A stretch of DNA of 64,000 nucleotides, taken from assembly GCF_030464345.1 (NCBI RefSeq), contig NZ_VCYH01000001.1:62001-126000 (forward strand), given 5' to 3'. The position numbers and the translations under genes are program-made. The notes under the pieces were generated by a model, which saw only the letters and a program-made list of their open reading frames with translations, made no database searches and was not told where the DNA came from. Positions within the stretch are counted from its first letter, which is position 1, and each line of letters begins with the position of its first letter. Of this stretch, positions 25,263-34,278 are shown one piece after another. This DNA comes from Methanoculleus frigidifontis (GTDB taxonomy: Archaea > Halobacteriota > Methanomicrobia > Methanomicrobiales > Methanoculleaceae).

Positions 25263-25820
25263 CCTCATCCGCTTCAGATCATCGTTGGGATCAGGGAGTA
25301 ATGCGTTAATTGATGAACGGACTCGTGTTATGCCCCGAGATGGAATGTTGAAGCTGGGTTAGTGAGAGAGTTCAAGATTCTTGTTTTGTTCTCTTAAGTT
25401 GCCATCTCTTGCTTCTGGTCGTTGCGGCATGCTGAAGGGATGGATGAGATACAGCACTGCGGGGCAGCCTTACTCCATGCACAGGGATTTGTGTGCTGCT
25501 GCATATGAGATAGTTCTTGTAAACGAAGCGGGATGGAGTGTAGTGACCACCATTTCTGCGTTAACGAGCTAAACTGCACAGAATTTACGAATCTATCTGA
25601 TCGACTTGGAATGAAGGATTGGTTTTTCCCTCCCCCTCTGTGTTATCCTGCTAGAAATCAGAGAGATTCGTCGTGAAGAATGATTGCTCGGCCATCCTGA
25701 TCATTTGCCACATCGCATCCTCCACCGCCTCATACAAGAAAGCATGATCACTCACTTGCACCCCCCCAAAACTCCTCCTCCAAAACCCCCCTTTTACCCA
25801 AAATCCCCGCACACCCCAAT
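25263..25820. other. Low-coding, AT-richer gap inside the archaellum locus
   Basis: About 560 bp with lower GC than the flanking genes and no acceptable gene. Short frames (25381-25572 plus, 25651-25848 minus) have no start signals and no motif I know. C-runs at 25761-25817 make the minus strand strongly G-rich. It may be a decayed gene or a regulatory spacer. Confidence 0.45.
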
Positions 25821-25835
25821 ATCGCGCCTGCAAAG

Positions 25836-25844
25836 TTTTATTTA
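25836..25844 (+). promoter_or_regulatory. TATA box of the archaellum motor operon
   Basis: TTTTATTTA lies 27-35 bases before the ATG at 25871. That ATG has no ribosome binding site, so the mRNA is probably leaderless. Confidence 0.55.
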
Positions 25845-25870
25845 CCATGTTGTTGATATAATCTTCTCAT

Positions 25871-26671
25871 ATGGGGGTAGATCAGGCACAGATAGATAAA
25901 ATCCTCAGCGGAGCATCCACTGAGGACCCTGAGGTCCGGCTCGACAACCTCGAGAAGGAGCTGGACTTCATGAAGACCTCAATAAAGCGCCTGCTCATCG
26001 ATATCAGGGAACGGATGAACGAGCTCGACAACCCGTTTTCGAACGCCGGACTGAGTGGATTTCCGGCCGCTCCGCTGCCGCGGGGCGGCGGCGACCTCGA
26101 GATGGACGATGCGTGGAAGGAGGAGGCGCCCGCTGCCGGCAGGCACGAGGCGGACGAGCCGCTGCTGCTTGCTGAAGAGTCCGTGACCGCGGGCATGCCC
26201 TTTTCGGAGCCGTTCAGGCTTCCTGTCGCGGGCGACGGGATCAATCCCGCACCCGAAGCGCAGAAGGCAGAGGAGAAACCCCAGGAGAAGCTCAAGCTCC
26301 AGAAGGTGCACCAGCTCTTTGAGTGGGCGCACAAGAGCTGCAGGAAATTCGGCCACGAGCGGTTCGAGATGATGATCGACGCCTACCGGACGATGGGCTA
26401 CGTCGCGGACGACTCCTGCGACCAGATCAAAGAGATCACCCGGATGATACCCCCCTCCCGCGGCGACCTCGAGGAGATCGGTCCGAACGAGTTTGTCTCC
26501 GAGCTCTACGTCTTAAACAGGATCCTCGATCCTACCGACTCCTCCCTCGACCGTGAGATGATCGAGGTGCTGATGCTGCAGCGGCAGGTGTCCGGTGAGG
26601 CGAAAGGGAAGATAACGTCCAAGGATAAACATACCGGTGATGAATGGCTCGAGATGCTGGACAGGATATGA
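25871..26671 (+). CDS. Archaellum accessory protein of the FlaC/D/E (ArlCDE) type
   Basis: A 266-residue soluble protein in the position of flaC/D/E, first in the motor operon. Residues about 20-55 form a coiled coil (VRLDNLEKELDFMKTSIKRL), residues 60-145 are an acidic Pro/Ala-rich linker, and about 150-200 is a helical domain (VHQLFEWAHKSCRKFGHERF). FlaC/D/E proteins build the cytosolic ring and dock the chemotaxis adaptor CheF, encoded downstream. The canonical FlaD/E motif is not obvious, so the subfamily is uncertain. Leaderless start. Confidence 0.7.
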   Translation: MGVDQAQIDKILSGASTEDPEVRLDNLEKELDFMKTSIKRLLIDIRERMNELDNPFSNAGLSGFPAAPLPRGGGDLEMDDAWKEEAPAAGRHEADEPLLLAEESVTAGMPFSEPFRLPVAGDGINPAPEAQKAEEKPQEKLKLQKVHQLFEWAHKSCRKFGHERFEMMIDAYRTMGYVADDSCDQIKEITRMIPPSRGDLEEIGPNEFVSELYVLNRILDPTDSSLDREMIEVLMLQRQVSGEAKGKITSKDKHTGDEWLEMLDRI

Positions 26672-26674
26672 TGA

Positions 26675-27175
26675 ATGTCGAGCGAAACCTTCACCACCGC
26701 AATGTTCCTGATGGCCGCGATCATCTCGGCCGGCGTCCTCATTAACGCCATCTTCCCGGTCATCTACACCCTCTCCGACACCATCGCATCCTCGACGCAT
26801 CAGGCCGACGAACGGCTCCGGGTCGACGTGAAGATCGTGACGACCTATGCGAGCGCCGGCTCGCAGCAGGCCGATATCTGGATCAAGAACGTCGGGACGC
26901 AGCGGATTGCGGAGGCCGATCTCGAAGACAGCGACGTCTTCCTCGGGGCGGCCGGGACCTTCGATCGGCTCTCCTATGCCGCCGTTGTGGCGGAAGGGAA
27001 GTGGACGTACGAGATCGAGGACAGCAATGCGAATGGCTACTGGGATGCCGGCGAGACCCTGCACATCACCGGGCAGACGAGCGATCTCCCCGATACCTCC
27101 GGGGACGTTGCCTACTTCCAGTTCGTCCTGATGACGGGGCTCTCGCGGTCGACCGAATTTACGATGAGTGGGTGA
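26675..27175 (+). CDS. flaG: Archaellum stator protein FlaG (ArlG)
   Basis: A 166-residue protein with one N-terminal membrane helix (SSETFTTAMFLMAAIISAGV) and an external beta-sandwich (ADIWIKNVGTQRI, then the SDVFLG edge). FlaG and FlaF form the stator complex that anchors the motor to the S-layer. The SSxT..AIFL-type start distinguishes FlaG from FlaF. G ahead of F is the order found in the fla2-type loci of Methanomicrobia and Archaeoglobus. Overlaps or abuts its neighbours closely, so co-transcribed. Confidence 0.82.
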   Translation: MSSETFTTAMFLMAAIISAGVLINAIFPVIYTLSDTIASSTHQADERLRVDVKIVTTYASAGSQQADIWIKNVGTQRIAEADLEDSDVFLGAAGTFDRLSYAAVVAEGKWTYEIEDSNANGYWDAGETLHITGQTSDLPDTSGDVAYFQFVLMTGLSRSTEFTMSG

Positions 27176-27176
27176 T

Positions 27177-27638
27177 ATGAGCGTCGGGTCACTCGTTGCA
27201 TCGGGGATCGGCATCCTCATGCTGATCATCACGGCCTACATCCTGGTCGGAGGCACGCTCGGAACGGCGGAGCTCGTCGTCATGGCTCAGGGAGACCTTG
27301 CGGTCCAGCAGGAGATACGGATGCGGACGAACATCGATATCAGTGCCACATCACTGGATGAGGTGGGAAAAGCGCTCTACGTCGAGGTCGCGAACAGCGG
27401 GAACGAACCGATCGTGAATTTTGAGCATATGGACGTCTACCTCGTCACCACCGGCTCTCCTGTCTACTGCTCCTACGGGACCGACTGGAGCGTCGTTGGC
27501 ATCAGCCCGGACAGCATCCACCCGGGCCAGCTCGATCCCGGCGAGGTTCTGAACCTCTCCGTGACCTATGCCGCCGACGCCCCGACCTGGGTGCAGGTCA
27601 CGACCGGCAACGGCGTCTACGACTCGGCATACATCTAG
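27177..27638 (+). CDS. flaF: Archaellum stator protein FlaF (ArlF)
   Basis: A 153-residue protein with one N-terminal membrane helix (VGSLVASGIGILMLIITAYI) and an extracellular beta domain (LYVEVANSGNEPIVNFEHMD). FlaF binds S-layer protein and stabilises the motor. I start at ATG 27177, preceded by GGTGAT; a GTG at 27168 overlaps flaG. Between flaG and flaH in the expected order. Confidence 0.82.
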   Translation: MSVGSLVASGIGILMLIITAYILVGGTLGTAELVVMAQGDLAVQQEIRMRTNIDISATSLDEVGKALYVEVANSGNEPIVNFEHMDVYLVTTGSPVYCSYGTDWSVVGISPDSIHPGQLDPGEVLNLSVTYAADAPTWVQVTTGNGVYDSAYI

Positions 27639-27647
27639 GTGAATGAG

Positions 27648-28388
27648 ATGCTCGCACGCGACAGTGAAGGACAGCAACCCGCCGGCGTTGACCGGACGAT
27701 CCTCTCGACCGGGAATACGGAGCTTGACAAGAAGATCGCAGACGGGCTGCCGCTCCAGTCGCTCTCGCTGATCGAGGGTGAGAACGATACCGGCAAGAGC
27801 GTGCTCACCCAGCAGATCGTCTGGGGCGCATTGAAGCAGGGGTTCAACGTCGACCTCTTCTCGACCGAGAATACCAGCAAAAGTTTCCTCTCGCAGATGG
27901 AGTCGATGAGCCTCGATATCTCCGAGTACTTCGCCTGGGGCTACCTGCGGGTCTTTCCGATGCACGTCGTCGGCTTTGAGTGGACGCCTGAGAAGATGCA
28001 GGGGACGCTCGAGCGGATGATCAGTTTCATCGAGCGGAGCCGCGCCGAGGTGATCGTCATCGACTCCCTGACGCTCTTCACCGAGTACGCCCCGCAGGAC
28101 ACGGTGCTCACCTTCTTCACGAACTGCAAAAACCTCGTCGACCACGGCAAGACCATCCTGATCACCCTCCACACCTACGCCTTCGTCGAGGACGCACTCG
28201 TCCGGATCCGGTCGATCTGCGACGCGCACCTCTTCATGAAAAAAGCGCTCGTGGGCGGGAAGTACGTGATGATGCTCGAGGTCGTCAAGGTCCGGGGAGC
28301 GCGCAAGACGACCGGCAACATCGTCAGCTTCGAGGTGCACCCCGGCTACGGCATCAAGATCATCCCGGTATCGGTCGCAAAGGTGTAA
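27648..28388 (+). CDS. flaH: Archaellum motor protein FlaH (ArlH)
   Basis: A RecA/KaiC-fold protein of about 246 residues that binds ATP and docks to FlaI. Walker A is GENDTGKSVL and Walker B lies at EVIVIDSLTLFT. FlaH usually binds ATP without fast hydrolysis and acts as a switch. AGGTGA lies 5 bases before ATG 27648; a GTG at 27639 is in frame. Situated directly before flaI. Confidence 0.92.
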   Translation: MLARDSEGQQPAGVDRTILSTGNTELDKKIADGLPLQSLSLIEGENDTGKSVLTQQIVWGALKQGFNVDLFSTENTSKSFLSQMESMSLDISEYFAWGYLRVFPMHVVGFEWTPEKMQGTLERMISFIERSRAEVIVIDSLTLFTEYAPQDTVLTFFTNCKNLVDHGKTILITLHTYAFVEDALVRIRSICDAHLFMKKALVGGKYVMMLEVVKVRGARKTTGNIVSFEVHPGYGIKIIPVSVAKV

Positions 28389-28394
28389 GACGCC

Positions 28395-30257
28395 ATGACC
28401 TCCTCCTCTCTCACGGCATCGGTGACGCTCCCCTTCGAGCCGGAGTTCATCGACGAAGGCAACGACTGCTACAACAACGTCGAGTCGTGCGCCCTGTACC
28501 GGATGCTCCCGGCGAATGCGCGGGAGTACGTGAAGGGGAGCCCGCACCTCCTCGAGTATCTCCACATTCTTCCGGTCAACACCGTCGGCATCCCGCTCTT
28601 CCTCTCGGAGCTGAAACGCGACCTGAAGTCGATGGAGAACCCGAACGTCATCTACCCGGTCAACGAGTCGACCTTCGTCCATATCTTCCCGGACCCGAAC
28701 GACGTGCGGAACTGGCATATTCCGATCGAACCCTCGTTCCTGCACAGCGTCAGGGACAGCCTTCCCCTGGTGGAGGCGCGGATCATCGAGATGATCGACG
28801 CGCTCGAGGAGGAGCCGGTCACCGAGAAGGCGCGGATTGAAGTGCTGAAAAACTTCATCGGCCAGGTCGTCTACGTCAAGCAGCCCGACGAGGTGATCGA
28901 CGAGTCCCGCCTCGCGGGAGGGAAGCCGAAAGACCTGAAAGAGCGGATACAGCAGTTCCTGATGTCGGATATCGGGTCGGGCGGAAAGGTGTCGAAGCAG
29001 CAGGCCGCGTTGCCGCAGATGGCCGACGGACGCTTCATCCTCTCCCAGCAGGAGTACCGGGCGCTCGAGTACCTCATGATCCGCGACAAGATCGAGCTTG
29101 GAACCCTCAAGCCCTTCCTGAACGATCAGTATATCGAGGATATCACCTGCAACGGCGTCGGCCCGATCTTCATCGAGCATAAGATCTTCAAGGGATTAAA
29201 GTCGGTTATCGGGTTCCAGGACTCAGAGGAGCTCGACAGGTTCGTCATCAAGCTTGGGGAACGGATGAAAAAGCCGCTCACCTACCGGAATCCGGTCATC
29301 GACGCGACCCTCCCGGACGGGTCGCGTATCAACATCGTCTACGGCACCGAGATCAGCAAGCACGGCAGCAACTTCACGATCCGAAAAGTGAACGAGGTTC
29401 CCTTAAGCATCCTGCAGGTGATCGAGAGCGGCGCCTGTGACTATATGATGGCGGGATACCTCTGGATCTGCCTCGAGTACGGGATGTCGATGTTCGTGAG
29501 CGGAGAGACCGCGAGCGGCAAGACCACATCGCTCAACGCCCTGACGACCTTCCTGTCGCCCGAGAACAAGATCGTCACCATCGAGGATACGCCCGAACTG
29601 ACCGTTCCCCACAAGAACTGGACGCGCGAGGTTGCAAAAGGAAAAGGGAAGGGAGAGGGCGAGGGATCGGAGGTCACCATGTTCGATCTTCTGAAAGCCG
29701 CCCTACGTCAGCGCCCGAACCAGATCCTCGTCGGTGAGATCCGTGGTATCGAGGGGAGCGTCGCCTTCTCTGCCATGCAGACCGGCCACCCGGTTATGAG
29801 CACCTTCCACGCGTCGTCGGTGGAGAAGCTGATCCAGCGTCTCTGCGGAGACCCGATCCTTATTCCGAAGACCTACGTGGACAGCCTGAACCTGGTGATC
29901 ATCCAGAGCGCGGTAAAACTCCCGGGCGGCGGGACGGTGCGCCGAATGCTGAGCATCAACGAGCTTGTCGGGTACGATCCGGAGACTGAAGGTTTTTCGT
30001 TCCTTGCTGCATTTGTCTGGGACCCGATAACGGACTCGTTCACGTTCACCGGAAAGGGCAGCAGTTATCTCCTGGAGAACAAGATCGCCACGACGCTCGG
30101 CATCCCGGAGCATAAACGCGCCGAGATCTACAACGAGGTCGAGAAACGGGCAAAGATCCTTGAACGGCTGCATAAAGCGGGGTATACCCAGTTCTGGGAT
30201 CTCTACCACATGACCACGAAGATCAAAAAACAGGGACTGCTCACGATCGAGGTCTGA
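28395..30257 (+). CDS. flaI: Archaellum assembly and rotation ATPase FlaI (ArlI)
   Basis: A 620-residue type IV secretion-family ATPase that powers both filament assembly and rotation. Walker A is SGETASGKTTSLNAL near residue 370; IEDTPELTVPHKNW is the Asp box, VGEIRGIEGSVAFSAMQTGH the Walker B/His box. The N-terminal 200 residues are longer than in many FlaI proteins (about 550 residues), and a Gly/Lys-rich KGKGKGEGEG insert follows the Asp box. Directly upstream of flaJ. Confidence 0.94.
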   Translation: MTSSSLTASVTLPFEPEFIDEGNDCYNNVESCALYRMLPANAREYVKGSPHLLEYLHILPVNTVGIPLFLSELKRDLKSMENPNVIYPVNESTFVHIFPDPNDVRNWHIPIEPSFLHSVRDSLPLVEARIIEMIDALEEEPVTEKARIEVLKNFIGQVVYVKQPDEVIDESRLAGGKPKDLKERIQQFLMSDIGSGGKVSKQQAALPQMADGRFILSQQEYRALEYLMIRDKIELGTLKPFLNDQYIEDITCNGVGPIFIEHKIFKGLKSVIGFQDSEELDRFVIKLGERMKKPLTYRNPVIDATLPDGSRINIVYGTEISKHGSNFTIRKVNEVPLSILQVIESGACDYMMAGYLWICLEYGMSMFVSGETASGKTTSLNALTTFLSPENKIVTIEDTPELTVPHKNWTREVAKGKGKGEGEGSEVTMFDLLKAALRQRPNQILVGEIRGIEGSVAFSAMQTGHPVMSTFHASSVEKLIQRLCGDPILIPKTYVDSLNLVIIQSAVKLPGGGTVRRMLSINELVGYDPETEGFSFLAAFVWDPITDSFTFTGKGSSYLLENKIATTLGIPEHKRAEIYNEVEKRAKILERLHKAGYTQFWDLYHMTTKIKKQGLLTIEV

Positions 30258-30258
30258 G

Positions 30259-31857
30259 ATGTTCGAGAACGTCACCGACCGGCTCCGCGAGGCGAACAGC
30301 GGCCAGATACCGTTCGATGACCAGATCCGGTCGCTGCGCGCCCTGCAGGACCGGCTCCTCGAGAACAAGAAGATGGGTCAGGACCTCCTCTTCATGTACA
30401 CCTACATGGCGGCGATCACCACGGCGGCGGTCACCCGGCCGGAGATATTCGCCTATACCGCCGAACGGTTCGAGTACGTCCCGAGCCGCTACATCGCCCG
30501 GGTGCAGCGGCTGGTCAGTGGCTGGAGTTACAGTTACGCCGAGGCTCTCCGGGTTATTGCTGAAAAGTGCAGGAACGTGACGCTCCAGAGCATGCTGAAC
30601 CGGTACGCAAACTCCATCGATTCGGGTGTGCCGGACGAGGATTTCATCGTCACCGAACTCTCCACCGTCCGGGAGATCTACAGAAACACCTTCGAGCAGG
30701 GCGTCGAGCTCCTGAAGAAGTGGGGTGATGCATACCTTGCGATGCTCCTTTCGGGGACGCTCGTTGCGATCATCATCATGATCTCGGTTGCGATCTACGC
30801 TCCCGACGGGATAGAGTCGGCGCTGAGTACGTCGTATGCGATCATCATCGCCATCTCCGGCTTCGGCCTCGCCATTATGTACCGGGCGGTTCCCGACGAT
30901 GCGAAGACGCACGGCCTCGCGGATATCTGTTCGCGGGAGCAGGGGATGATACGCAGGATGGAGCGGACGGTTCTGCCCCTCACTGCGGCGATATGCCTGA
31001 TCCTGCTCATCATCGGGGTGAACGCGGGGATCATCTTCCTCCTCGTGGGGCTGCTCCTGATGCCGCTCGGCATCATCGGCTACATCGACGACGCCAACGT
31101 CGTCAGCAGGGATGAGGACTTCTCCACCTTCATCCGGAGTCTCGGGTCGGTCATGGGCGGGAAAGGCATCACGACCGGCGATGCACTCCGCGAGATCGAC
31201 AAGAAATCTCTGGAACACCTGGAGCCGTTCATCAACTCCGTCTCCTCCAAGCTCAACCTCGGCCTCGACGAGGCGGGCAGCTGGAAGAAGTTCATCGGTG
31301 AGTGCGGGAGCAACCTCATCTACAAGTACATGAACATCTTCCGCGACGCCGTCGCACTGGGCGGATCGCCCGACCGGATCGGCAAGATCGTCGGCTCCTC
31401 GATGCTGGAACAGGTCCTGCTGCGGCGAAAACGCGATATGCTGGTGAAAGGGTTCGTGGTGCTGCTGGTCCCGATGCACGGTGCCATGGCCGGGATCTTC
31501 ATCTTCCTCTTCGAGATCCTGCTCACGATGTCCAAAGCGGTGCAGGCGGTGCTGGACACGTTCAATGAGGCGACATCGGCGATAAGCGGCGGCTCATCAT
31601 CGATCGGCGGCAGTATGGCGGGCGCGATGAACTTCTTCACCGACTTTCCCGAAGCGGAGATGTCGGCGTATGTGGTGACGATCCTCATCCTGCTGACCCT
31701 CAGCAACACCCTTGCCGGGAAGATCGTCGCCGGTGGAGACCGGTACATGTACTACTTCTTCGGCAGTCTGCTCTGTACCATTACAGGAATTATTTACGTT
31801 ATCGCCCCAATTATGGTTGGGATATTCTTCAACATACCCAGTTTCGCAGGTGTCTGA
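30259..31857 (+). CDS. flaJ: Archaellum platform protein FlaJ (ArlJ)
   Basis: A 532-residue polytopic membrane protein with about nine helices in three clusters (about 160-215, 240-280, 405-530). The two cytosolic T2SSF-like loops (around residues 40-150 and 290-400) contact FlaI. It is the membrane platform through which archaellins are inserted. Starts one base after the flaI stop. Ends 2 bases before the acidic membrane protein gene, which therefore seems to be part of the operon. Confidence 0.93.
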   Translation: MFENVTDRLREANSGQIPFDDQIRSLRALQDRLLENKKMGQDLLFMYTYMAAITTAAVTRPEIFAYTAERFEYVPSRYIARVQRLVSGWSYSYAEALRVIAEKCRNVTLQSMLNRYANSIDSGVPDEDFIVTELSTVREIYRNTFEQGVELLKKWGDAYLAMLLSGTLVAIIIMISVAIYAPDGIESALSTSYAIIIAISGFGLAIMYRAVPDDAKTHGLADICSREQGMIRRMERTVLPLTAAICLILLIIGVNAGIIFLLVGLLLMPLGIIGYIDDANVVSRDEDFSTFIRSLGSVMGGKGITTGDALREIDKKSLEHLEPFINSVSSKLNLGLDEAGSWKKFIGECGSNLIYKYMNIFRDAVALGGSPDRIGKIVGSSMLEQVLLRRKRDMLVKGFVVLLVPMHGAMAGIFIFLFEILLTMSKAVQAVLDTFNEATSAISGGSSSIGGSMAGAMNFFTDFPEAEMSAYVVTILILLTLSNTLAGKIVAGGDRYMYYFFGSLLCTITGIIYVIAPIMVGIFFNIPSFAGV

Positions 31858-31859
31858 TT

Positions 31860-32999
31860 ATGCAGGAGAAGCTCCGTCGCCCAATCCTCTTTCTGGTTAC
31901 CGTTACTGCAGGTTCTGCGCTGATCTTCATCGATATCCCGCCGGTGTACGTCATCGGTGGCACCGTCGTCGTCGGTGTGTGCGTGCTGATTGGGACGGGT
32001 GCGCTGCCGCTTGCCGAGATCCGCCCCTCGCAGATACGTGCCTCGCTGAAGGCCTGGATGGACCGCAGGCGGCGGTCGCCCCGGAAAGCCGCCAGAAAGC
32101 CCTCCCGTTTCTCCGCGAAGCTCCCCACTCTTCCGGATGTGCGAAGCATGCTTGCGGCATTCTTTGCATCCGTCCGGAGCACCGTCGCGAAGGGCCGTGC
32201 CCCCGAGCACGTGAAGAAGGCGGAGATGAGCAAAATAGACGCTATGCTCGATCAGACGCTCGCCGACTCCGTTCCGGAAGAGGGTGGGTCGGGCTCTCGG
32301 GGTTCCGGTGGGGCTGCCGGCGATCCCTTAAGCGCCCTCGACGACCTCGATACCGAATCGTTCGACGATCTCGACGTCGACGGCGAGGTCTCGCGGATTG
32401 CATCGAAGTTCGCCACAGAAGAGGTGTCGGCCCTCTCGGAGGAAGAGGAGCTGGCTGTTGCGGATATCCTGAAGGCGCACCAGGATGACCTTGACGATCT
32501 CGACCTTCCTGCCGGCCTGGATCTCGGGGACGAAGCAGCAGGCGGCGAAGGTCCGGGTGCGGCGGTCAGACCCACCCTTCAGGCTCCTCCCGCGGAGACG
32601 CTCCCGGAGGATATTATGGGGGGGCTCGATGCCGGTGCAGACCTCTTAAGCGATGATCTCAGTGCTCTCGATGACCTCGATCTCGACGCCATCGAGATCG
32701 AGGGCGATGGGGACGAAGCCTCCGGCTCTTCTGCTCCTTTTGCCGCACCCGAAGACCTCGAAGAGGCGGAGGAGGAAGAGGACGAAGAGGAACCGGAGGA
32801 AGAACTCGACATGGTCACCTTCGCCTCGGGCGGCCTTGCCGACGACGATCTCATGGCGGAACTGAAGGCTGATACGAAGAAGCGCAAAGTCGTTGAGGAC
32901 GTCAGCCTGCTCCGCAACCTGAAGGGGACGAAGTACAGTGCACAGGAGCTCGCCGATGAGATGGAAGAACTCTTGCGGGCGATGAAACCAAAACAGTGA
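31860..32999 (+). CDS. Uncharacterised acidic membrane protein between flaJ and cheF
   Basis: A 379-residue protein. Two N-terminal membrane helices (PILFLVTVTAGSALIFIDI and VYVIGGTVVVGVCVLIGTGA) lead into a basic stretch (DRRRRSPRKAARKPSRF), then a long, very acidic, probably unstructured region with three similar short repeats (LSALDDLDTESFDDLD, LSALDDLDLDAIEIE and the DDLDDLDLPAGLDLGDEA segment) and an E/D run. A short C-terminal helix (SAQELADEMEELLRAMKPK) ends it. I know no family. Placement suggests a link between motor platform and chemotaxis proteins. Confidence 0.7.
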   Translation: MQEKLRRPILFLVTVTAGSALIFIDIPPVYVIGGTVVVGVCVLIGTGALPLAEIRPSQIRASLKAWMDRRRRSPRKAARKPSRFSAKLPTLPDVRSMLAAFFASVRSTVAKGRAPEHVKKAEMSKIDAMLDQTLADSVPEEGGSGSRGSGGAAGDPLSALDDLDTESFDDLDVDGEVSRIASKFATEEVSALSEEEELAVADILKAHQDDLDDLDLPAGLDLGDEAAGGEGPGAAVRPTLQAPPAETLPEDIMGGLDAGADLLSDDLSALDDLDLDAIEIEGDGDEASGSSAPFAAPEDLEEAEEEEDEEEPEEELDMVTFASGGLADDDLMAELKADTKKRKVVEDVSLLRNLKGTKYSAQELADEMEELLRAMKPKQ

Positions 33000-33038
33000 T
33001 GATGCAGTGAAGGCGAATCTGATCCGGGGGGTCGAGCC

Positions 33039-33848
33039 GTGGCAAAGGAAGTTCCAATAAAGATAGAGCACAACGGGGCATGGGTTCAGACAAAGATGGG
33101 CATTGCAGAGGACCGGATAGTCATCGGCGATCCGGTTGCGCGCGATATCCCGTACAAATCGGTCGTCGATCTTGAGCAGAAGAAGAACCAGGTCATCATA
33201 ACCGCCGGGAGCAGCCCTGAAGAGGTCTACCGTATTGCATCGGTCGAGAAGGTTCTGCAGGTGCTCAAGAAGTTCATCATCATGTCCTGCAACGCCTACC
33301 GGCTGAATGCATACTTCATGTCGCCGGCGATACGCGGCGGTGTCCTCGTCAAGGATGCGCAGTGGGAGAAGGGGGCGATTGCCGTGGTGAAGACCGGGAT
33401 ATGGTTCGTCAGCCAGACCAATCAGGTCTGTATTCCCCTCGATGAGGTGGCCAGCATCGACCTCACCTCACGTGAGATCCAGGAGAAAGATCTGAACGTC
33501 GTCAAGATCGACCATCTCATCGACAACGAAGTCGTGACGAGTTTCGTCCTCTGCCCGCTGACGACGCTGCAGGTCCTCTACAATTTCCTGAAAGAGGCAA
33601 CCCAGGACTCGGAGCCTGCCGAAGCGCTCGATCCCGTAACCTCGCAGGTGGCGATGCTGGTCTACAGCGGGATGGACTCGCATGCCATCGAGAATATGCT
33701 CCAGATCTCGCAGAAGGAGCTGGACGCCATTTATGAAAAGCTGCTTGCAATGGGCGTTGCAGAGGTTCTCTGCATCCGCAAAGAGATTCAGCTGACGGCG
33801 AAAGGGGTGAGGTACATCTCTGATTCCGTAAAATCTTCAACAAACTGA
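33039..33848 (+). CDS. cheF: CheF-like archaeal chemotaxis adaptor (DUF439)
   Basis: A 269-residue cytosolic protein. The N-terminal two thirds are beta-rich (VQTKMGIAEDRIVIGDPVAR, GGVLVKDAQWEKGAIAVVKT, TGIWFVSQTNQVCIPLDEVA) and the end is a winged-helix-like segment (ALLISQKELD type: NMLQISQKELDAIYEKLLAM). CheF connects CheY to the FlaC/E/D ring of the archaellum in haloarchaea, which fits its place between arl and che genes. Start is a GTG at 33039 after a GGGG run; the ATG alternatives would shorten the first strand. Confidence 0.85.
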   Translation: MAKEVPIKIEHNGAWVQTKMGIAEDRIVIGDPVARDIPYKSVVDLEQKKNQVIITAGSSPEEVYRIASVEKVLQVLKKFIIMSCNAYRLNAYFMSPAIRGGVLVKDAQWEKGAIAVVKTGIWFVSQTNQVCIPLDEVASIDLTSREIQEKDLNVVKIDHLIDNEVVTSFVLCPLTTLQVLYNFLKEATQDSEPAEALDPVTSQVAMLVYSGMDSHAIENMLQISQKELDAIYEKLLAMGVAEVLCIRKEIQLTAKGVRYISDSVKSSTN

Positions 33849-33876
33849 TTTTGAAATAATTATCTAACAAGAACTT

Positions 33877-33884
33877 CTATATAG
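33877..33884 (+). promoter_or_regulatory. TATA box of the cheY-B-A-C-D transcript
   Basis: CTATATAG lies 32-39 bases before the cheY ATG, with the start expected at about 33906. GGTGAG at 33908-33913 could then serve only as a very short leader, so internal promotion is likely but not certain. Confidence 0.5.
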
Positions 33885-33915
33885 CGCATATTACAAATAA
33901 TGAATACGGTGAGCA

Positions 33916-34278
33916 ATGGGAAGGATTCTGATTGTCGATGATACAATGTTCATGAGAACCCTTTTAAAGAATATTCTGTTCTCAGGCGGCCACGATATCG
34001 TCGGGGAGGCTGGCGACGGCGCAGAAGCCATCGCAAAATACCAGGAGCTTAAGCCGGATCTCGTGACGATGGACGTCGTGATGCCGAAGGTCAACGGTAT
34101 CGAGGCACTGAAAGCGATAAAGGGTGCCGATCCATCGGCAAGGGTGATTATGTGTACAGCAGTCGGCCAGGAGCAGATGGTGAAGCTCGCGATAAAGAGC
34201 GGTGCGAAGGGATATATCGTCAAGCCGTTCCAGGCTCCGAAAGTCCTTGAAGAAGTGAAGAGCGTTCTCAGTACATGA
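33916..34278 (+). CDS. cheY: Chemotaxis response regulator CheY
   Basis: A 120-residue single receiver domain. Acidic pair Asp8/Asp9 (ILIVDDTMF), phosphorylation site Asp53 (VTMDVVMPKVNG), switch Thr81 (IMCTAVG) and Lys103 (IVKPFQ) are all present. Phospho-CheY acts on the archaellum motor through CheF. GGTGAG precedes the ATG. The stop overlaps cheB at ATGA. Confidence 0.95.
   Translation: MGRILIVDDTMFMRTLLKNILFSGGHDIVGEAGDGAEAIAKYQELKPDLVTMDVVMPKVNGIEALKAIKGADPSARVIMCTAVGQEQMVKLAIKSGAKGYIVKPFQAPKVLEEVKSVLST

Noticed and set aside
25755-25820. C-rich direct units as a possible CRISPR or VNTR
   Set aside because: Runs are short, irregular and without constant spacers; no cas genes are in the window.
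27351-29180. 609-codon open frame on the minus strand across flaF, flaH and flaI
   Set aside because: It is the mirror of high-GC coding on the other strand, rich in Arg, Asp and His, without motifs or a ribosome binding site.
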